A DNA stretch of 64,000 nucleotides from Thermobifida halotolerans (GCF_003574835.2 NZ_CP063196.1:2666001-2730000), one strand, 5' to 3'; positions 45,641-54,123 are shown, counted from the stretch's first letter. The notes: generated by a model not told the origin, from the sequence alone. Numbers and translations: made by a program.

Positions 45641-48589
45641 ATGAGACCCTTACTGTCCCCCCGACGCCGGCGAACGCTGGTATCGGGCGCGCTCGCGGCG
45701 GCGATGGCGGCCGCGCTGCTGTCCCCCGGCGTCGCGCACGCCGCCGTCGCCTGCTCCGTGAACTACGACGACTCCAACGACTGGGGCAGCGGGTTCGTCG
45801 CCAACGTCACGGTGACCAACGAAGGCAGCGACCCCATCGAGAACTGGACGGTGGGCTGGACCTTCCCCGGCAACCAGCAGATCACCAACGGCTGGAACGG
45901 CGTCTTCAACCAGAGCGGCGCCAACGTCACCGTGCAGCACCCCGCCTGGAACAGCACCATCGCCCCCGGCGGCACCACGTCGTTCGGCTTCCAGGGCACC
46001 TACAGCGGCTCCAACGAGGCTCCGCAGAGCTTCACGGTCAACGGCGTCACCTGCAACGGCGCAGAGCCCGAGAACCTGCCGCCCGAGGTCACCCTGACCG
46101 CTCCCGCGGACAACTCGACCTTCCTGGTCAACGAGCCGATCGAGCTGACCGCCACCGCCTCCGACCCCGACGGCTCGATCGACCGGGTGGAGTTCGCCGC
46201 CGACGACACCGTGCTCGGCTCGGACACCACCTCCCCCTACAGCTTCACCTGGGACGACGCCGAGGCCGGAGCGTACTCGGTGACCGCCGTCGCCTACGAC
46301 GACGACGGTGACAGCACCGTCTCCACCCCCGCCGCCGTGCGGGTGCTGGACGCGGCCGCCGTACTCGCCTCCCCGAGCACCGTGCGGGTGCGTCAGGGCG
46401 AGACCGCCGAGTTCGAGGTGAGCCTGTCCAACCAGCCCTCGGGCAGCGTCACGGCCACCGTCGCGCGCTCCTCCGGCAGCTCGGACCTGACCGTCTCCGG
46501 CGGCGCCCAACTGCAGTTCACCTCCAGCAACTGGGACGACCCGCAGACGGTGACCGTCGCCTCCGCCGACAACGGCGGCGACCTGGCCGAGGCGGTCTTC
46601 ACCGTCAGCGCGCCCGGTCACGACCCCGCCGAGGTGACGGTGCGGGAGATCGACCCGAACACCTCCTCCTACGACGAGGCGTTCCTGGAGCAGTACGAGA
46701 AGATCAAGGACCCCGCCAGCGGCTACTTCCGCGAGTTCGACGGGCTCCTGGTCCCCTACCACTCGGTGGAGACCATGATCGTCGAGGCTCCCGACCACGG
46801 GCACCAGACCACGTCCGAGGCGTTCAGCTACTACCTGTGGCTGGAGGCCTACTACGGCCGGGTCACCGGTGACTGGGACCCGCTGCACGACGCCTGGGAG
46901 TCGATGGAGACCTTCATCATCCCCGGCACCGCCGACCAGCCCACCAACGCCGCCTACGACCCGAGCTCCCCGGCGACCTACATCCCCGAGCACCCGAACT
47001 CCGACGGCTACCCGTCGCAGCTCGACAGCGGCGTCCCGGTGGGTGAGGACCCCATCGCCAACGAGCTCAGCAGCACCTACGGCACCGACGAGGTCTACGG
47101 CATGCACTGGCTGCTGGACGTGGACAACGTCTACGGCTTCGGGTTCTGCGGCGACGGCACCGACGACGCCCCCGCCTACATCAACACCTACCAGCGCGGC
47201 TCGCGCGAGTCGGTGTGGGAGACCATCCCGCACCCCTCGTGTGACGACTTCACGCACGGCGGCCCCAACGGCTACCTCGACCTGTTCACCGACGACCAGG
47301 GATACGCCGAGCAGTGGCGCTACACCAACGCGCCGGACGCCGACGCGCGCGCCGTCCAGGTGATGTTCTGGGCGCACGAGTGGGCCGAGGAGCAGGGCAA
47401 CGAGGCCGAGATCGCGGGCCTGCTGGACAAGGCGTCCATGATGGGCGACTACCTGCGGTACGCGATGTTCGACAAGTACTTCAAGGAGATCGGCGACTGC
47501 GTCGGCGCCTCCTCCTGCCCGGCCGGCACCGGCAAGAACAGCGCGCACTACCTGATGTCCTGGTACTACGCCTGGGGCGGCTCGCTCGACGAGTCCTCCC
47601 CGTGGGCGTGGCGCATCGGCTCCAGCTCCTCGCACCAGGGCTACCAGAACGTGCTCGCCGCCTACGCCCTGTCGCAGGTTCCCGAGCTGCAGCCCGACTC
47701 CCCGACCGGCGTCGACGACTGGGAGACCAGCTTCGACCGCCAGCTGGAGTTCCTGCAGTGGCTGCAGTCCGCCGAGGGCGGCATCGCCGGTGGCGCCACC
47801 AACAGCTGGAAGGGCGACTACAGCTCCCCGCCGTCCGGCCTGCCGCAGTTCTACGGCATGTACTACGACTGGCAGCCGGTCTGGAACGACCCGCCGTCCA
47901 ACAACTGGTTCGGCTTCCAGGTGTGGAACATGGAGCGCGTCGCCCAGCTCTACCAGGTGACCGGCGACTCCCGTGCCGAGGCCATCCTCGACAAGTGGGT
48001 GCCGTGGGCCATCGAGCACACCGACGTGGACGCCGACGGCGGCGGCCAGGACTTCCGGGTCCCCTCCGACCTGCAGTGGTCGGGCCAGCCCGACACCTGG
48101 ACCGGCACCTCCACCGGCAACCCGAACCTGCACGTCGAGGTCGTCTCCCAGAGCCAGGACGTCGGCGTGGCCGCTGCCCTGGCCAAGACCCTGCTGTACT
48201 ACGCCGAGCGCTCGGGCGACGCCGACGCCCTGGCCACCGGTGAGGGTCTGCTGGACGCCCTGCTGGCGCACCGGGACGGCATCGGCATCGCCACCCCCGA
48301 GCAGCCGGGCTGGGACCGCCTGGACGACCCGTGGGACGGCGAGGAGGGCCTCTACGTGCCCGACGGCTGGTCCGGCACCATGCCCAACGGCGACGTCATC
48401 GAGCCGGGCGCGACCTTCCTGTCCATCCGGTCGTTCTACCTGGACGACCCGCTGTGGCCGGAGGTCGAGGCGCACCTGAACGACCCGGAGAACGTCGAAC
48501 CTCCGATCGTGGAGCGTCACCGCTTCTGGTCCCAGGTGGAGATCGCCACGGCGTTCGCCGCCCACGACGAACTGTTCGGCTCCTCCTGA
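45641..48589 (+). CDS. cel48A: Exoglucanase Cel48A (CBM2 - Ig-like - GH48)
   Basis: Secreted processive cellobiohydrolase attacking cellulose from the reducing end (982 aa). Order: signal peptide 1-34 (twin-basic start MRPLLSPRRRRT, cleavage after AHA), CBM2 cellulose-binding module about 36-140 bounded by cysteines C38 and C138, an Ig-like module about 147-235 (PPEVTLTAPADNSTF), a second beta-sandwich module about 238-338, and the GH48 catalytic domain from about 344 to the end. In GH48, SETMIVEAPDHGHQTTSEAFSYY-like sequence (here VETMIVEAPDHG then TTSEAFSYY) carries the proton-donor Glu, and MHWLLDVDNVYG the probable base region. ATG 45641 has GGAGG upstream. Regulation is by CelR through two boxes. 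Confidence 0.97.
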   Translation: MRPLLSPRRRRTLVSGALAAAMAAALLSPGVAHAAVACSVNYDDSNDWGSGFVANVTVTNEGSDPIENWTVGWTFPGNQQITNGWNGVFNQSGANVTVQHPAWNSTIAPGGTTSFGFQGTYSGSNEAPQSFTVNGVTCNGAEPENLPPEVTLTAPADNSTFLVNEPIELTATASDPDGSIDRVEFAADDTVLGSDTTSPYSFTWDDAEAGAYSVTAVAYDDDGDSTVSTPAAVRVLDAAAVLASPSTVRVRQGETAEFEVSLSNQPSGSVTATVARSSGSSDLTVSGGAQLQFTSSNWDDPQTVTVASADNGGDLAEAVFTVSAPGHDPAEVTVREIDPNTSSYDEAFLEQYEKIKDPASGYFREFDGLLVPYHSVETMIVEAPDHGHQTTSEAFSYYLWLEAYYGRVTGDWDPLHDAWESMETFIIPGTADQPTNAAYDPSSPATYIPEHPNSDGYPSQLDSGVPVGEDPIANELSSTYGTDEVYGMHWLLDVDNVYGFGFCGDGTDDAPAYINTYQRGSRESVWETIPHPSCDDFTHGGPNGYLDLFTDDQGYAEQWRYTNAPDADARAVQVMFWAHEWAEEQGNEAEIAGLLDKASMMGDYLRYAMFDKYFKEIGDCVGASSCPAGTGKNSAHYLMSWYYAWGGSLDESSPWAWRIGSSSSHQGYQNVLAAYALSQVPELQPDSPTGVDDWETSFDRQLEFLQWLQSAEGGIAGGATNSWKGDYSSPPSGLPQFYGMYYDWQPVWNDPPSNNWFGFQVWNMERVAQLYQVTGDSRAEAILDKWVPWAIEHTDVDADGGGQDFRVPSDLQWSGQPDTWTGTSTGNPNLHVEVVSQSQDVGVAAALAKTLLYYAERSGDADALATGEGLLDALLAHRDGIGIATPEQPGWDRLDDPWDGEEGLYVPDGWSGTMPNGDVIEPGATFLSIRSFYLDDPLWPEVEAHLNDPENVEPPIVERHRFWSQVEIATAFAAHDELFGSS

Positions 48590-48665
48590 GCCTGACCGGT
48601 CCGTCCCCTGATCGGCGGTCCGCGGTGGTGTAAGTGCTCCCCCGCCGCGGATCGCCCGCCACCCC

Positions 48666-48696
48666 GAGCCGCCCCGCGCACCGCGCGGGGCGGCTC
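48666..48696. terminator. 13-bp hairpin terminator after cel48A
   Basis: GAGCCGCCCCGCG (48666-48678) and CGCGGGGCGGCTC (48684-48696) are exact complements between cel48A and the convergent GNAT gene; a CTTCGG-type edge follows. Confidence 0.75.
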
Positions 48697-48718
48697 TTCG
48701 GTGTCCGCGGTCGGGCAC

Positions 48719-49030
48719 TCAGTCGGTGACCCTGCTCTCCTCGACCCGGTAGACCAGGTCGGCGTAGTCGGGATGCCGCTCGATCCACTTCCTGACGAAG
48801 GAGCACACCGGAAGGACCCGCATGCCGTGCGCGCGCACGTCGTCCAGCGCCCCCTGGACCAGGCGTCCGCCCACCCCCTGCCCCTTGTAGGACGGGTCCA
48901 CCTCGGTGTGGGTGAAGACGACCAGTCCGTCGGTGGTGGTCCGGTACTCGGCGAAGCCGGCGGTCTCCCCACCGTCGCCCCGGGCCTCGTACCGCTTGTT
49001 CCCGGGCACGTCGGTCACCTTGACGTCCAT
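48719..49030 (-). CDS. Small GNAT N-acetyltransferase (YjdJ-like)
   Basis: Compact GNAT (103 aa) of the YjdJ/Gcn5-like subgroup. The body reads RYEARGDGGETAGFAEYRTT for strands 1-3, FTHTEVDPSYKGQGVGGRLVQGAL with the acetyl-CoA loop (QGVGGRL), and RVLPVCSFVRKWIERHPDY, where the conserved cysteine and HPDY are family hallmarks. ATG 49030 has GGGAGG upstream. The substrate is unknown. It converges with cel48A and is divergent from the threonylcarbamoyl-AMP synthase gene. Confidence 0.88.
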   Translation of the reverse strand: MDVKVTDVPGNKRYEARGDGGETAGFAEYRTTTDGLVVFTHTEVDPSYKGQGVGGRLVQGALDDVRAHGMRVLPVCSFVRKWIERHPDYADLVYRVEESRVTD

Positions 49031-49256
49031 GGCTTCCCTCCCGAAGGGTGCCGGAAGCGGCCGCCGCGTTCCGTCCGGTGCAACCCCGGCCCCCGCGACG
49101 CCGTTCTCCGAAAAATCCACTGAAGACGTCCTCTTCCCCGTAGCCGTCCGGTCACTCGCGCACCGCCGGGACAGCCGCTCCGTCCCCGCGGCGGCAATAG
49201 CATGGTGGGCGGTCCCGGTTTCCGGGGCGGCTGCCACGAGGACGCGAGGAGGGGCG

Positions 49257-50258
49257 ATGGGCGACAGCGTCGCGACGGGACGGCCGTCCGTGCTCGCCGT
49301 GTCGGAGGAGGCGCTGGAGCGGGCCGCGCGCGTGCTGCGCGGCGGCGGACTCGTGGCCTTCCCCACCGAGACCGTCTACGGACTGGGCGCCGACGCCGCG
49401 AACCCGTCCGCGGTCGCGCGGATCTTCGCCGCCAAGGGACGGCCCGCGGACCACCCCCTGATCGTGCACGTGGCCTCCGCCGCGACCGCCCGCGACTGGG
49501 CCGCGTCCTTTCCGGAGTCCGCCCGCGCGCTGGCGGACGCCTTCTGGCCCGGGCCGCTGACCATGGTCCTGCCCCGCTCCGAGCGGGTGCCCGACGCGGT
49601 GACCGGAGGACGCCCCACGGTGGGCCTGCGGGTGCCCGACCAGCCCGTCGCGCGCGCACTGCTGGAGCGGTTCGGCGGCGGCGTCGCCGCGCCCTCGGCC
49701 AACCGCTTCGGTCGGGTGAGCCCCACCACGGCCGCGCACGTCGCCGCCGACCTGGGCGAGCGGGTCGATCTGGTGGTGGACGGCGGGCCGTGCGCCGTCG
49801 GGGTGGAGTCCACCATCGTCGAGATCGACGGCGACCGCCTCGCGGTGCTGCGCACCGGCGCCGTCACCGCCGACGACATCGCCGCCGTCACCGGCCTGCC
49901 CGTGGCGGCCACCCCCACCGGTCCGGCCCGCGCGCCGGGGATGCTCGCGGCGCACTACGCCCCCAGAGCGCGGGTGGTGCTGGCCGAGGCCCCCGAGGCC
50001 GCCGAGACGGTCGCGCGGTGGGTGGAGAAGGGCCACCAGGTGGCCGTGCTCGCCGAGGTCCTGCCCGCCGACCTGCCGGGCGAGGCGCTGCCGCTGGCCG
50101 CGGTGGGTAGCGCGCGCGACTACGCCCGGGTGCTGTACCAGCGGCTGCGCGACGTCGACGCGGCGGGCGCCGACGTGGTCGTCGCGGTTCCCCCGGCGCC
50201 GGTGGGGATCGGTCTGGCCGTGCGGGACCGCCTGCTGCGCGCCTCCCGGTCGCACTGA
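49257..50258 (+). CDS. Threonylcarbamoyl-AMP synthase, Sua5 type
   Basis: Makes threonylcarbamoyl-AMP from threonine, bicarbonate and ATP for the universal t6A37 modification of ANN-decoding tRNAs (333 aa). The YrdC domain (about 10-205) has GGGLVAFPTETVYGLGADA, KGRPADHPLIVHV, FWPGPLTMVLPR and VAAPSANRFGRVSPTTA. A linker (ARAPGMLAAHYAPRARV, about 225-240) leads to the Sua5 C-terminal domain, so this is the longer Sua5 rather than TsaC form. ATG 49257 has AGGAGG upstream. It is not in the usual actinobacterial prfA-prmC neighbourhood; a second, short copy elsewhere is possible. Confidence 0.92.
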   Translation: MGDSVATGRPSVLAVSEEALERAARVLRGGGLVAFPTETVYGLGADAANPSAVARIFAAKGRPADHPLIVHVASAATARDWAASFPESARALADAFWPGPLTMVLPRSERVPDAVTGGRPTVGLRVPDQPVARALLERFGGGVAAPSANRFGRVSPTTAAHVAADLGERVDLVVDGGPCAVGVESTIVEIDGDRLAVLRTGAVTADDIAAVTGLPVAATPTGPARAPGMLAAHYAPRARVVLAEAPEAAETVARWVEKGHQVAVLAEVLPADLPGEALPLAAVGSARDYARVLYQRLRDVDAAGADVVVAVPPAPVGIGLAVRDRLLRASRSH

Positions 50259-50365
50259 CCTCCACCCTGTCTGAACAGGGGTTTTCCGGACATACGGGCT
50301 TGCCGCCCGGGGCTGTTTTTGCGATCGTGGAAGATGAGAGCGTATCGGCGATGGGGGGAGGGCCG

Positions 50366-50869
50366 ATGAGAGCTCAGGTTGGAGACCGACTGGTCGTCGA
50401 AGGCCCGCGCGACGACCTTCCGGCCCGCGAGGGAGTGGTGATCGCGATCCGGGGCAGGGACGGAGCGCCACCCTACCGGGTACGGTGGCTCGACGACGGA
50501 CGCGAGACCCTGCTCTACCCGGGTCCCGACGCCCACGTCAAGCCCGCCGTCTCGGGCCGCGGCGAGGATGTCCGGACGGACCTGCGGCCGATGCACACCG
50601 CGAAGCGGTGGAACGTCGACGTCGTGGTGTCGGAGGAGAACGAGGACGGCTCGGTGCGCACCCTGGCCGAGGCCCGGCCGGTCTCGGGGGAGTGGGCGAA
50701 CCTGCGCGGCCACGGCGAGGCGCGCAAGCACCCCGAGGACGTCGACGTCCCGGAGATCGGCGACGAACTGGCGGTGTCGCGCGCCCTGTCCGACCTGGCC
50801 CACAAACTGCGCCAGGTGGCGGCCGACGACATCGTCGACCGCACCGGGACACCGTGGCAGCCCACCTGA
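50366..50869 (+). CDS. DUF1918 - DUF1876 two-domain protein
   Basis: A 167-aa actinobacterial protein. The N-terminal DUF1918 domain (MRAQVGDRLVVEGPRDDLPAREG to about residue 58) has an SH3-like beta barrel pattern. The C-terminal DUF1876 domain (about 80-155: KRWNVDVVVSEENEDGSVRTLAEARP, then RGHGEARKHPEDVDVPEIGDELAVSRAL) resembles a dsRNA-binding-like fold. Separate single-domain versions are common; here they are fused. ATG 50366 has GGGGGAGG four bases upstream; the in-frame ATG at 50351 lies within that site. Function unknown, stress-linked in relatives. Confidence 0.85.
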   Translation: MRAQVGDRLVVEGPRDDLPAREGVVIAIRGRDGAPPYRVRWLDDGRETLLYPGPDAHVKPAVSGRGEDVRTDLRPMHTAKRWNVDVVVSEENEDGSVRTLAEARPVSGEWANLRGHGEARKHPEDVDVPEIGDELAVSRALSDLAHKLRQVAADDIVDRTGTPWQPT

Positions 50870-51202
50870 CGGTTTCGGGTGGCGGGAAGAGAGGCGGCGT
50901 TCCCGGTCCGGGGACGCCGCAGCCCTGCCCGGCGGACCAGGCGGCCACCTCACCGAACGTGGCCCCGAAGTGGCCCCGGGCGTCCGCGTGTGGCCCTGTC
51001 CACACGACCGCTCACCCACGAACGAGGCCCGGAACCGGCGGGACACACCACGGACTCACACAACCCGGTACAGCTCAGCACCGACCGTCACGAGGAAGGT
51101 GGGCACGACAGTCGCCACCGTTCCCGCGAGTCGGGGGAGAATCGCGAGGAGCGCCAGGACGCGAGGGTCAGGTGCGCTCCCGTCCTGGGAACAGGGGTGG
51201 AG
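50870..51202. other. Intergenic region with one terminator-like hairpin
   Basis: 333 bases between convergent genes. An imperfect 10-11-bp stem at 50894-50920 (GCGGCGTTCCC with GGGACGCCGC) probably ends the DUF1918 transcript. Nothing else is recognisable; GC content drops slightly toward 51050-51130. Confidence 0.5.
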
Positions 51203-51709
51203 TCAGCGTCCGGTGGCGCCGTCGATCAGTTCGCGGAGGATGTCAGCGTGACCCGCGTGGCGGCCGGTCTCTTCGATCATGTGGACGAGCGCCCAACGGG
51301 CGCTGGGAGCGGGGCGCCCGGGCAGCGACCGGGGCCGGGGAAGCGGTGCGGCCAGGTCGGCGCACCCGTCGAGAACGTCGTTCGCGCACGCGACCGCCCT
51401 CCGGTAGCGGGCGACGACGTCGGCCACACTGTCCGCAGGCGCGGCCCGGAAGGTCGCCGACCAGTCGGTGACGACGTCCCCGAGGAACACCGACCGCTCA
51501 ACGAAGGTCAGGTGCTGGAGCAGGCCGAGCAGGTTCGTGCCTGACGGCACCCCGGCCGTGCGGACCTGTGGTTCGGGCGCGTCCTCGACCTTCGCGGCGA
51601 TCGAGGTCCGCAGGTAGTCGAGGAACCCGCGCAGAACGTCGGTTTCGCTGCCTCCGGTCCGGGGCGGCGGTGTGTCGCCGCGGCGGTCGCGGCGCGAGGC
51701 GGTGGGCAT
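51203..51709 (-). CDS. DinB/DUF664-family protein
   Basis: A 168-aa four-helix-bundle DinB superfamily protein (DUF664 type). Key pieces: ETDVLRGFLDYLRTSIAAKVEDAPEPQVRTAGVPSG-type opening, then LQHLTFVERSVFLGDVV with the first metal-binding His, and WALVHMIEETGRHAGHADILRELIDG with the two C-terminal His ligands. Relatives include mycothiol- or bacillithiol-dependent transferases and isomerases. ATG 51709 has AAGGAG six bases upstream. It lies 37 bases downstream of the methyltransferase gene and is probably cotranscribed. The first 20 residues are Arg-rich and may be disordered. Confidence 0.88.
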   Translation of the reverse strand: MPTASRRDRRGDTPPPRTGGSETDVLRGFLDYLRTSIAAKVEDAPEPQVRTAGVPSGTNLLGLLQHLTFVERSVFLGDVVTDWSATFRAAPADSVADVVARYRRAVACANDVLDGCADLAAPLPRPRSLPGRPAPSARWALVHMIEETGRHAGHADILRELIDGATGR

Positions 51710-51746
51710 GGTGGTCTCCTTCGTGGGACGCGGACCCGGCTCCGGG

Positions 51747-52373
51747 TCAGGCGGCGCGGCGGACGAGCAGAACGTGGTCGGTGACCTCGGCGGTGTGCCC
51801 GCCCGGACCGGTCGCGATCCGGCGGGGCGCCTCGGCCCGCTCGACCGTCCACTCCGCCGGGTCCAGACCGATCCCCGCGGCGACCTCGCGCGGGGTCAGG
51901 TAGCGGACGTCGGGATCCTGGTTCCACGACCACGGCGCGGTCGAGCCGTGGTCGACCACCAGCAGCCGCCCGTCCGGGCGCAGCGCGTGCGCGGCCGTGC
52001 GCAGGACGCTCGCCCGGTCCAGGTCCACGGGGGTGTGGAGGTAGTGGGCGCAGACCAGGTCGAACCGGCCCCGCGGGAAGGACACCTGCAGGTCGTGCCG
52101 CTCGGCGACGACCAGGCCGTCCAGGCCGTGGGAGAGGGCGAGGCCGGCGAGTCGCTCGACCGCCACGGCCGAGACGTCGACAGCGGTGACGTGCCACCCC
52201 CGGCGGGCGAGCCACAGCGCGTCGCCGCCGGTGCCGCAGCCGAGGTCCAGCGCACGGCCGGGCGGCAGACCCGTGACCGTCTCGGTGAGTCGGAGGTTCG
52301 GCCGCGGGTCGGCGGTCGCCGGTCGGGCCGCGTGGACGCCGTCCCAAAACGTGGCCGCATCGGTGGTGCTCAT
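51747..52373 (-). CDS. Class I SAM-dependent methyltransferase
   Basis: A 208-aa methyltransferase. Motif I is ALDLGCGTGGDALWLARRGW (about residues 40-59), motif II VTAVDVSAVAVERL, and motif IV-like FDLVCAHYLHTP. It resembles small-molecule methyltransferases near TehB and thiopurine-type enzymes. ATG 52373 has AAGGAG seven bases upstream. It is the first gene of a two-gene unit with the DinB protein and is divergent from a XRE-cupin regulator 86 bases away, which probably controls it. Substrate unknown; detoxification is a reasonable guess. Confidence 0.88.
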   Translation of the reverse strand: MSTTDAATFWDGVHAARPATADPRPNLRLTETVTGLPPGRALDLGCGTGGDALWLARRGWHVTAVDVSAVAVERLAGLALSHGLDGLVVAERHDLQVSFPRGRFDLVCAHYLHTPVDLDRASVLRTAAHALRPDGRLLVVDHGSTAPWSWNQDPDVRYLTPREVAAGIGLDPAEWTVERAEAPRRIATGPGGHTAEVTDHVLLVRRAA

Positions 52374-52434
52374 CGGGACTCCTTGTGTCGGGATGCGCCC
52401 AGTCTCATCGTTTCCGCTGTCCTCGGCACGAAAT

Positions 52435-52451
52435 CTTGCGGTTATGGCAAG
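52435..52451. promoter_or_regulatory. Candidate operator between methyltransferase and XRE-cupin genes
   Basis: CTTGC (52435-52439) and GCAAG (52447-52451) form an exact inverted repeat with a 7-base spacer. It ends 8 bases before the regulator's GTG and lies 62 bases from the divergent methyltransferase start. Position and TTGC-GCAA half-sites fit a self-regulating XRE operator. Confidence 0.5.
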
Positions 52452-52459
52452 CTGGTCGC

Positions 52460-53056
52460 GTGGACCGCGCAACGGAAGACGTACTCGGCGTGGTGGGCCC
52501 GCGCCTGCGCGCCCTGCGTCGTGCCCGCGGCATCACCCTCGCGGATCTGGCGGCGGCAACCGGGGTGTCGGAGAGCACCCTGTCGCGGCTGGAGAGCGGT
52601 CGGCGCCGAGCGACCCTGGAGTTGCTGCTGCCGCTGGCCCGTACCTACGACGTCCCGTTGGACGACCTCGTCGGCGCCCCGCGCACGGGTGACCCCCGGA
52701 TCCATCTGAAACCGATCCGGCGGTTCGGGATGGTGTTCGTTCCGCTGTCCAGGCGGCCGGGCGGTACGCAGGCGTTCAAGATGATCATTCCGGCTCGGCC
52801 GGAACCGCTCGAACCGGCCCCGAAGACGCACGAAGGCTTCGAATGGCTGTACGTGCTCAACGGTCGCCTGCGGCTGGTGCTCGGAGAACGCGACCTGACG
52901 CTGTCGCCCGGGGAGGCGGCCGAGTTCGCCACGTCCCTGCCGCACTGGCTGGGCAGCGCCGACGGCGGCGCGGTCGAGCTCCTCATCCTGTTCGGCCTGC
53001 AGGGAGTGCGCGCGCACGTGCGCACCGGCCCGGGGGCCGAGCCCTCGCCTTACTGA
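52460..53056 (+). CDS. XRE-family regulator with C-terminal cupin domain
   Basis: A 198-aa transcription regulator. The N-terminal HTH_3 is LRALRRARGITLADLAAATGVSESTLSRLESGRR-like (about residues 14-47). The cupin sensor domain (about 105-185) contains HEGFEWLYVLNGRLRLVLGERDLTLSPGEAAEFATSLPHWLG with the ligand histidines. Start GTG 52460 has no ribosome-binding site and the spacer is short, so a leaderless transcript is likely. It probably represses itself and the divergent methyltransferase-DinB unit through the CTTGC-GCAAG element. The inducer is unknown. Confidence 0.88.
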   Translation: MDRATEDVLGVVGPRLRALRRARGITLADLAAATGVSESTLSRLESGRRRATLELLLPLARTYDVPLDDLVGAPRTGDPRIHLKPIRRFGMVFVPLSRRPGGTQAFKMIIPARPEPLEPAPKTHEGFEWLYVLNGRLRLVLGERDLTLSPGEAAEFATSLPHWLGSADGGAVELLILFGLQGVRAHVRTGPGAEPSPY

Positions 53057-53146
53057 CCCGCCATGGCCGCCCCCGGAACGGCGACAGCCCCTCGCCGAAG
53101 GCGAGCGGGCGCGAACGCACACCGGAGGCCGGGGATCGCCCCAAAG

Positions 53147-53203
53147 GAAACAACGAAGCGCCCCGGCGAGGTGGCCGAAATCCCCGAACAGGGTCACTTC
53201 GGA
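53147..53203 (-). repeat. Diverged copy of the tRNA-Val terminator element
   Basis: About 57 bases align with 55826-55883, the terminator just downstream of tRNA-Val, at roughly three quarters identity, including shared GCGAGG, GGCCGAA and CAGGGTC blocks at equal spacing. In the minus orientation it has the T-rich exit but an imperfect stem, and no minus-strand gene lies upstream of it. It may be a relic of a former tRNA locus or an insertion boundary. Confidence 0.45.
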
Positions 53204-53230
53204 GCGAAGTGGACCCTAGGCAACGCAGCC

Positions 53231-53314
53231 GTCTGGGGGTGGTGGCTCCGGACCGGGCGGCAGCCCACAACCGGAGTCACCCCCAGACGTTGCGACGGCG
53301 CGCAGCGCCGTCGC
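53231..53314. repeat. Two tandem hairpins downstream of the XRE-cupin gene
   Basis: A long stem pairs GTCTGGGGG...CTCCGG (from 53231) with CCGGAG...CCCCCAGAC (to 53288), with a 3-base bulge. It is followed at once by a perfect 10-bp stem, GCGACGGCGC (53292-53301) with GCGCCGTCGC (53305-53314). They may be transcription terminators; two in series is unusual here. Confidence 0.5.
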
Positions 53315-53467
53315 CTTGATCCCACACAGCCCAATTCGGCAGTGCTGACAGTCAGAGTCCGAACCAGGTTTCTCGGCCGTGTTCGGCGTCGGACTCGGGT
53401 TTGGAATGTGTTTGCCGCACCATAAATGCGGACAGCCAAACGCGTAGAGCCAACCGAAGGAGTCGCC

Positions 53468-53776
53468 GTGTTCGGTCTGGTGGTCAAGTTCGTCCTGAAG
53501 GACGAGGCCAGCGCGCAGGGGTTCGATGCGCTCGTGGCCGAAACACTGCCCAGAATCCGGGAGAGCGAGCCGGGCACGCTGGTCTACGCGGTGCACGAGG
53601 TGGCCGGTGAACCGCTGCAGCGGGTCTTCTACGAGATGTACGCCGACCGGGCGGCCTTCGAGACCCACGAGGAGCAGCCGCACGTGCGGCGCTTCCTCCA
53701 GGAGCGCGGCCAGTACCTGGAGTCCTTCTCGGTGGACTTCCTGAGCCTGCGGGACGCCAAGGGCGTGGCGGGGTGA
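53468..53776 (+). CDS. Antibiotic-biosynthesis-monooxygenase-fold protein (putative quinol monooxygenase)
   Basis: A 102-aa ABM/YgiN-like ferredoxin-fold protein: FGLVVKFVLKDEASAQGFDALV strand-helix, then EPGTLVYAVHEVAGEP, VFYEMYADRAAFETHEEQPHVRRFL with the conserved His, and a C-terminal strand. GTG 53468 has AAGGAG five bases upstream. Homologues act as small cofactor-free monooxygenases or heme-related proteins; activity here is unknown. The stop overlaps the beginning of the integrase remnant, so mobile DNA joins directly at its 3' end. Confidence 0.85.
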   Translation: MFGLVVKFVLKDEASAQGFDALVAETLPRIRESEPGTLVYAVHEVAGEPLQRVFYEMYADRAAFETHEEQPHVRRFLQERGQYLESFSVDFLSLRDAKGVAG

Positions 53777-54123
53777 GTAAGGAGTACCAGAACCTGGAGC
53801 AGTTCGGCTCTGCCCCCGACTGGCGGCTATTCACCGGAGTACACGGCGGCCCACTGCCGACGGTCACCTATCGCAGGGCCTGGCAGTGGGCGCGCGAGCA
53901 AACACTCAGCGAGGCCGAACAGCGTTCCCCGCCGGCCCGCAACGCCTACTCGCTGCGTCACACCTGCGTCTCCACATCGCTCATCGCCGGAGTGTCGGAG
54001 ACCCTGGTCGCCCAGTGAGCAGGCCACAGCGTCGCCGTGCTCAAACGGATCTACGCCAAGTGCCTGGTCGGTGAGGAAGAATGCGCCAAGAAGCAGATCG
54101 AGGAGGCACTGAGAAGAGGCTAA
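53773..54123 (+). pseudogene. Tyrosine recombinase (integrase) C-terminal remnant with in-frame stop
   Basis: The frame encodes the C-terminal catalytic part of an actinobacterial integrase: DWRLFTGVHGGPLPTVTYRRAW, then YSLRHTCVSTSLIAGVSETLVAQ (R62, H63), a TGA at 54016-54018, and in the same frame AGHSVAVLKRIYAKCLVGEE with the catalytic Tyr, ending at TAA 54121-54123. Relatives have Trp (TGG) at the TGA, so a single base change broke it. The N-terminal two thirds, including the first catalytic Arg domain, are missing. It is not functional. It marks this stretch as a decayed integrated element. Confidence 0.85.

Noticed and set aside
45650-48718. Long minus-strand open frame opposite cel48A
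   Set aside because: Low-complexity Val/Gly/His/Gln composition typical of an antisense shadow; cel48A is complete on the plus strand.
53107-53114. Candidate att duplication: GGGCGCGA identical to the tRNA-Val 3' end
   Set aside because: Only 8 bases, all GC-rich, and it lies on the wrong side of the terminator-like repeat for a standard tRNA integration scar.
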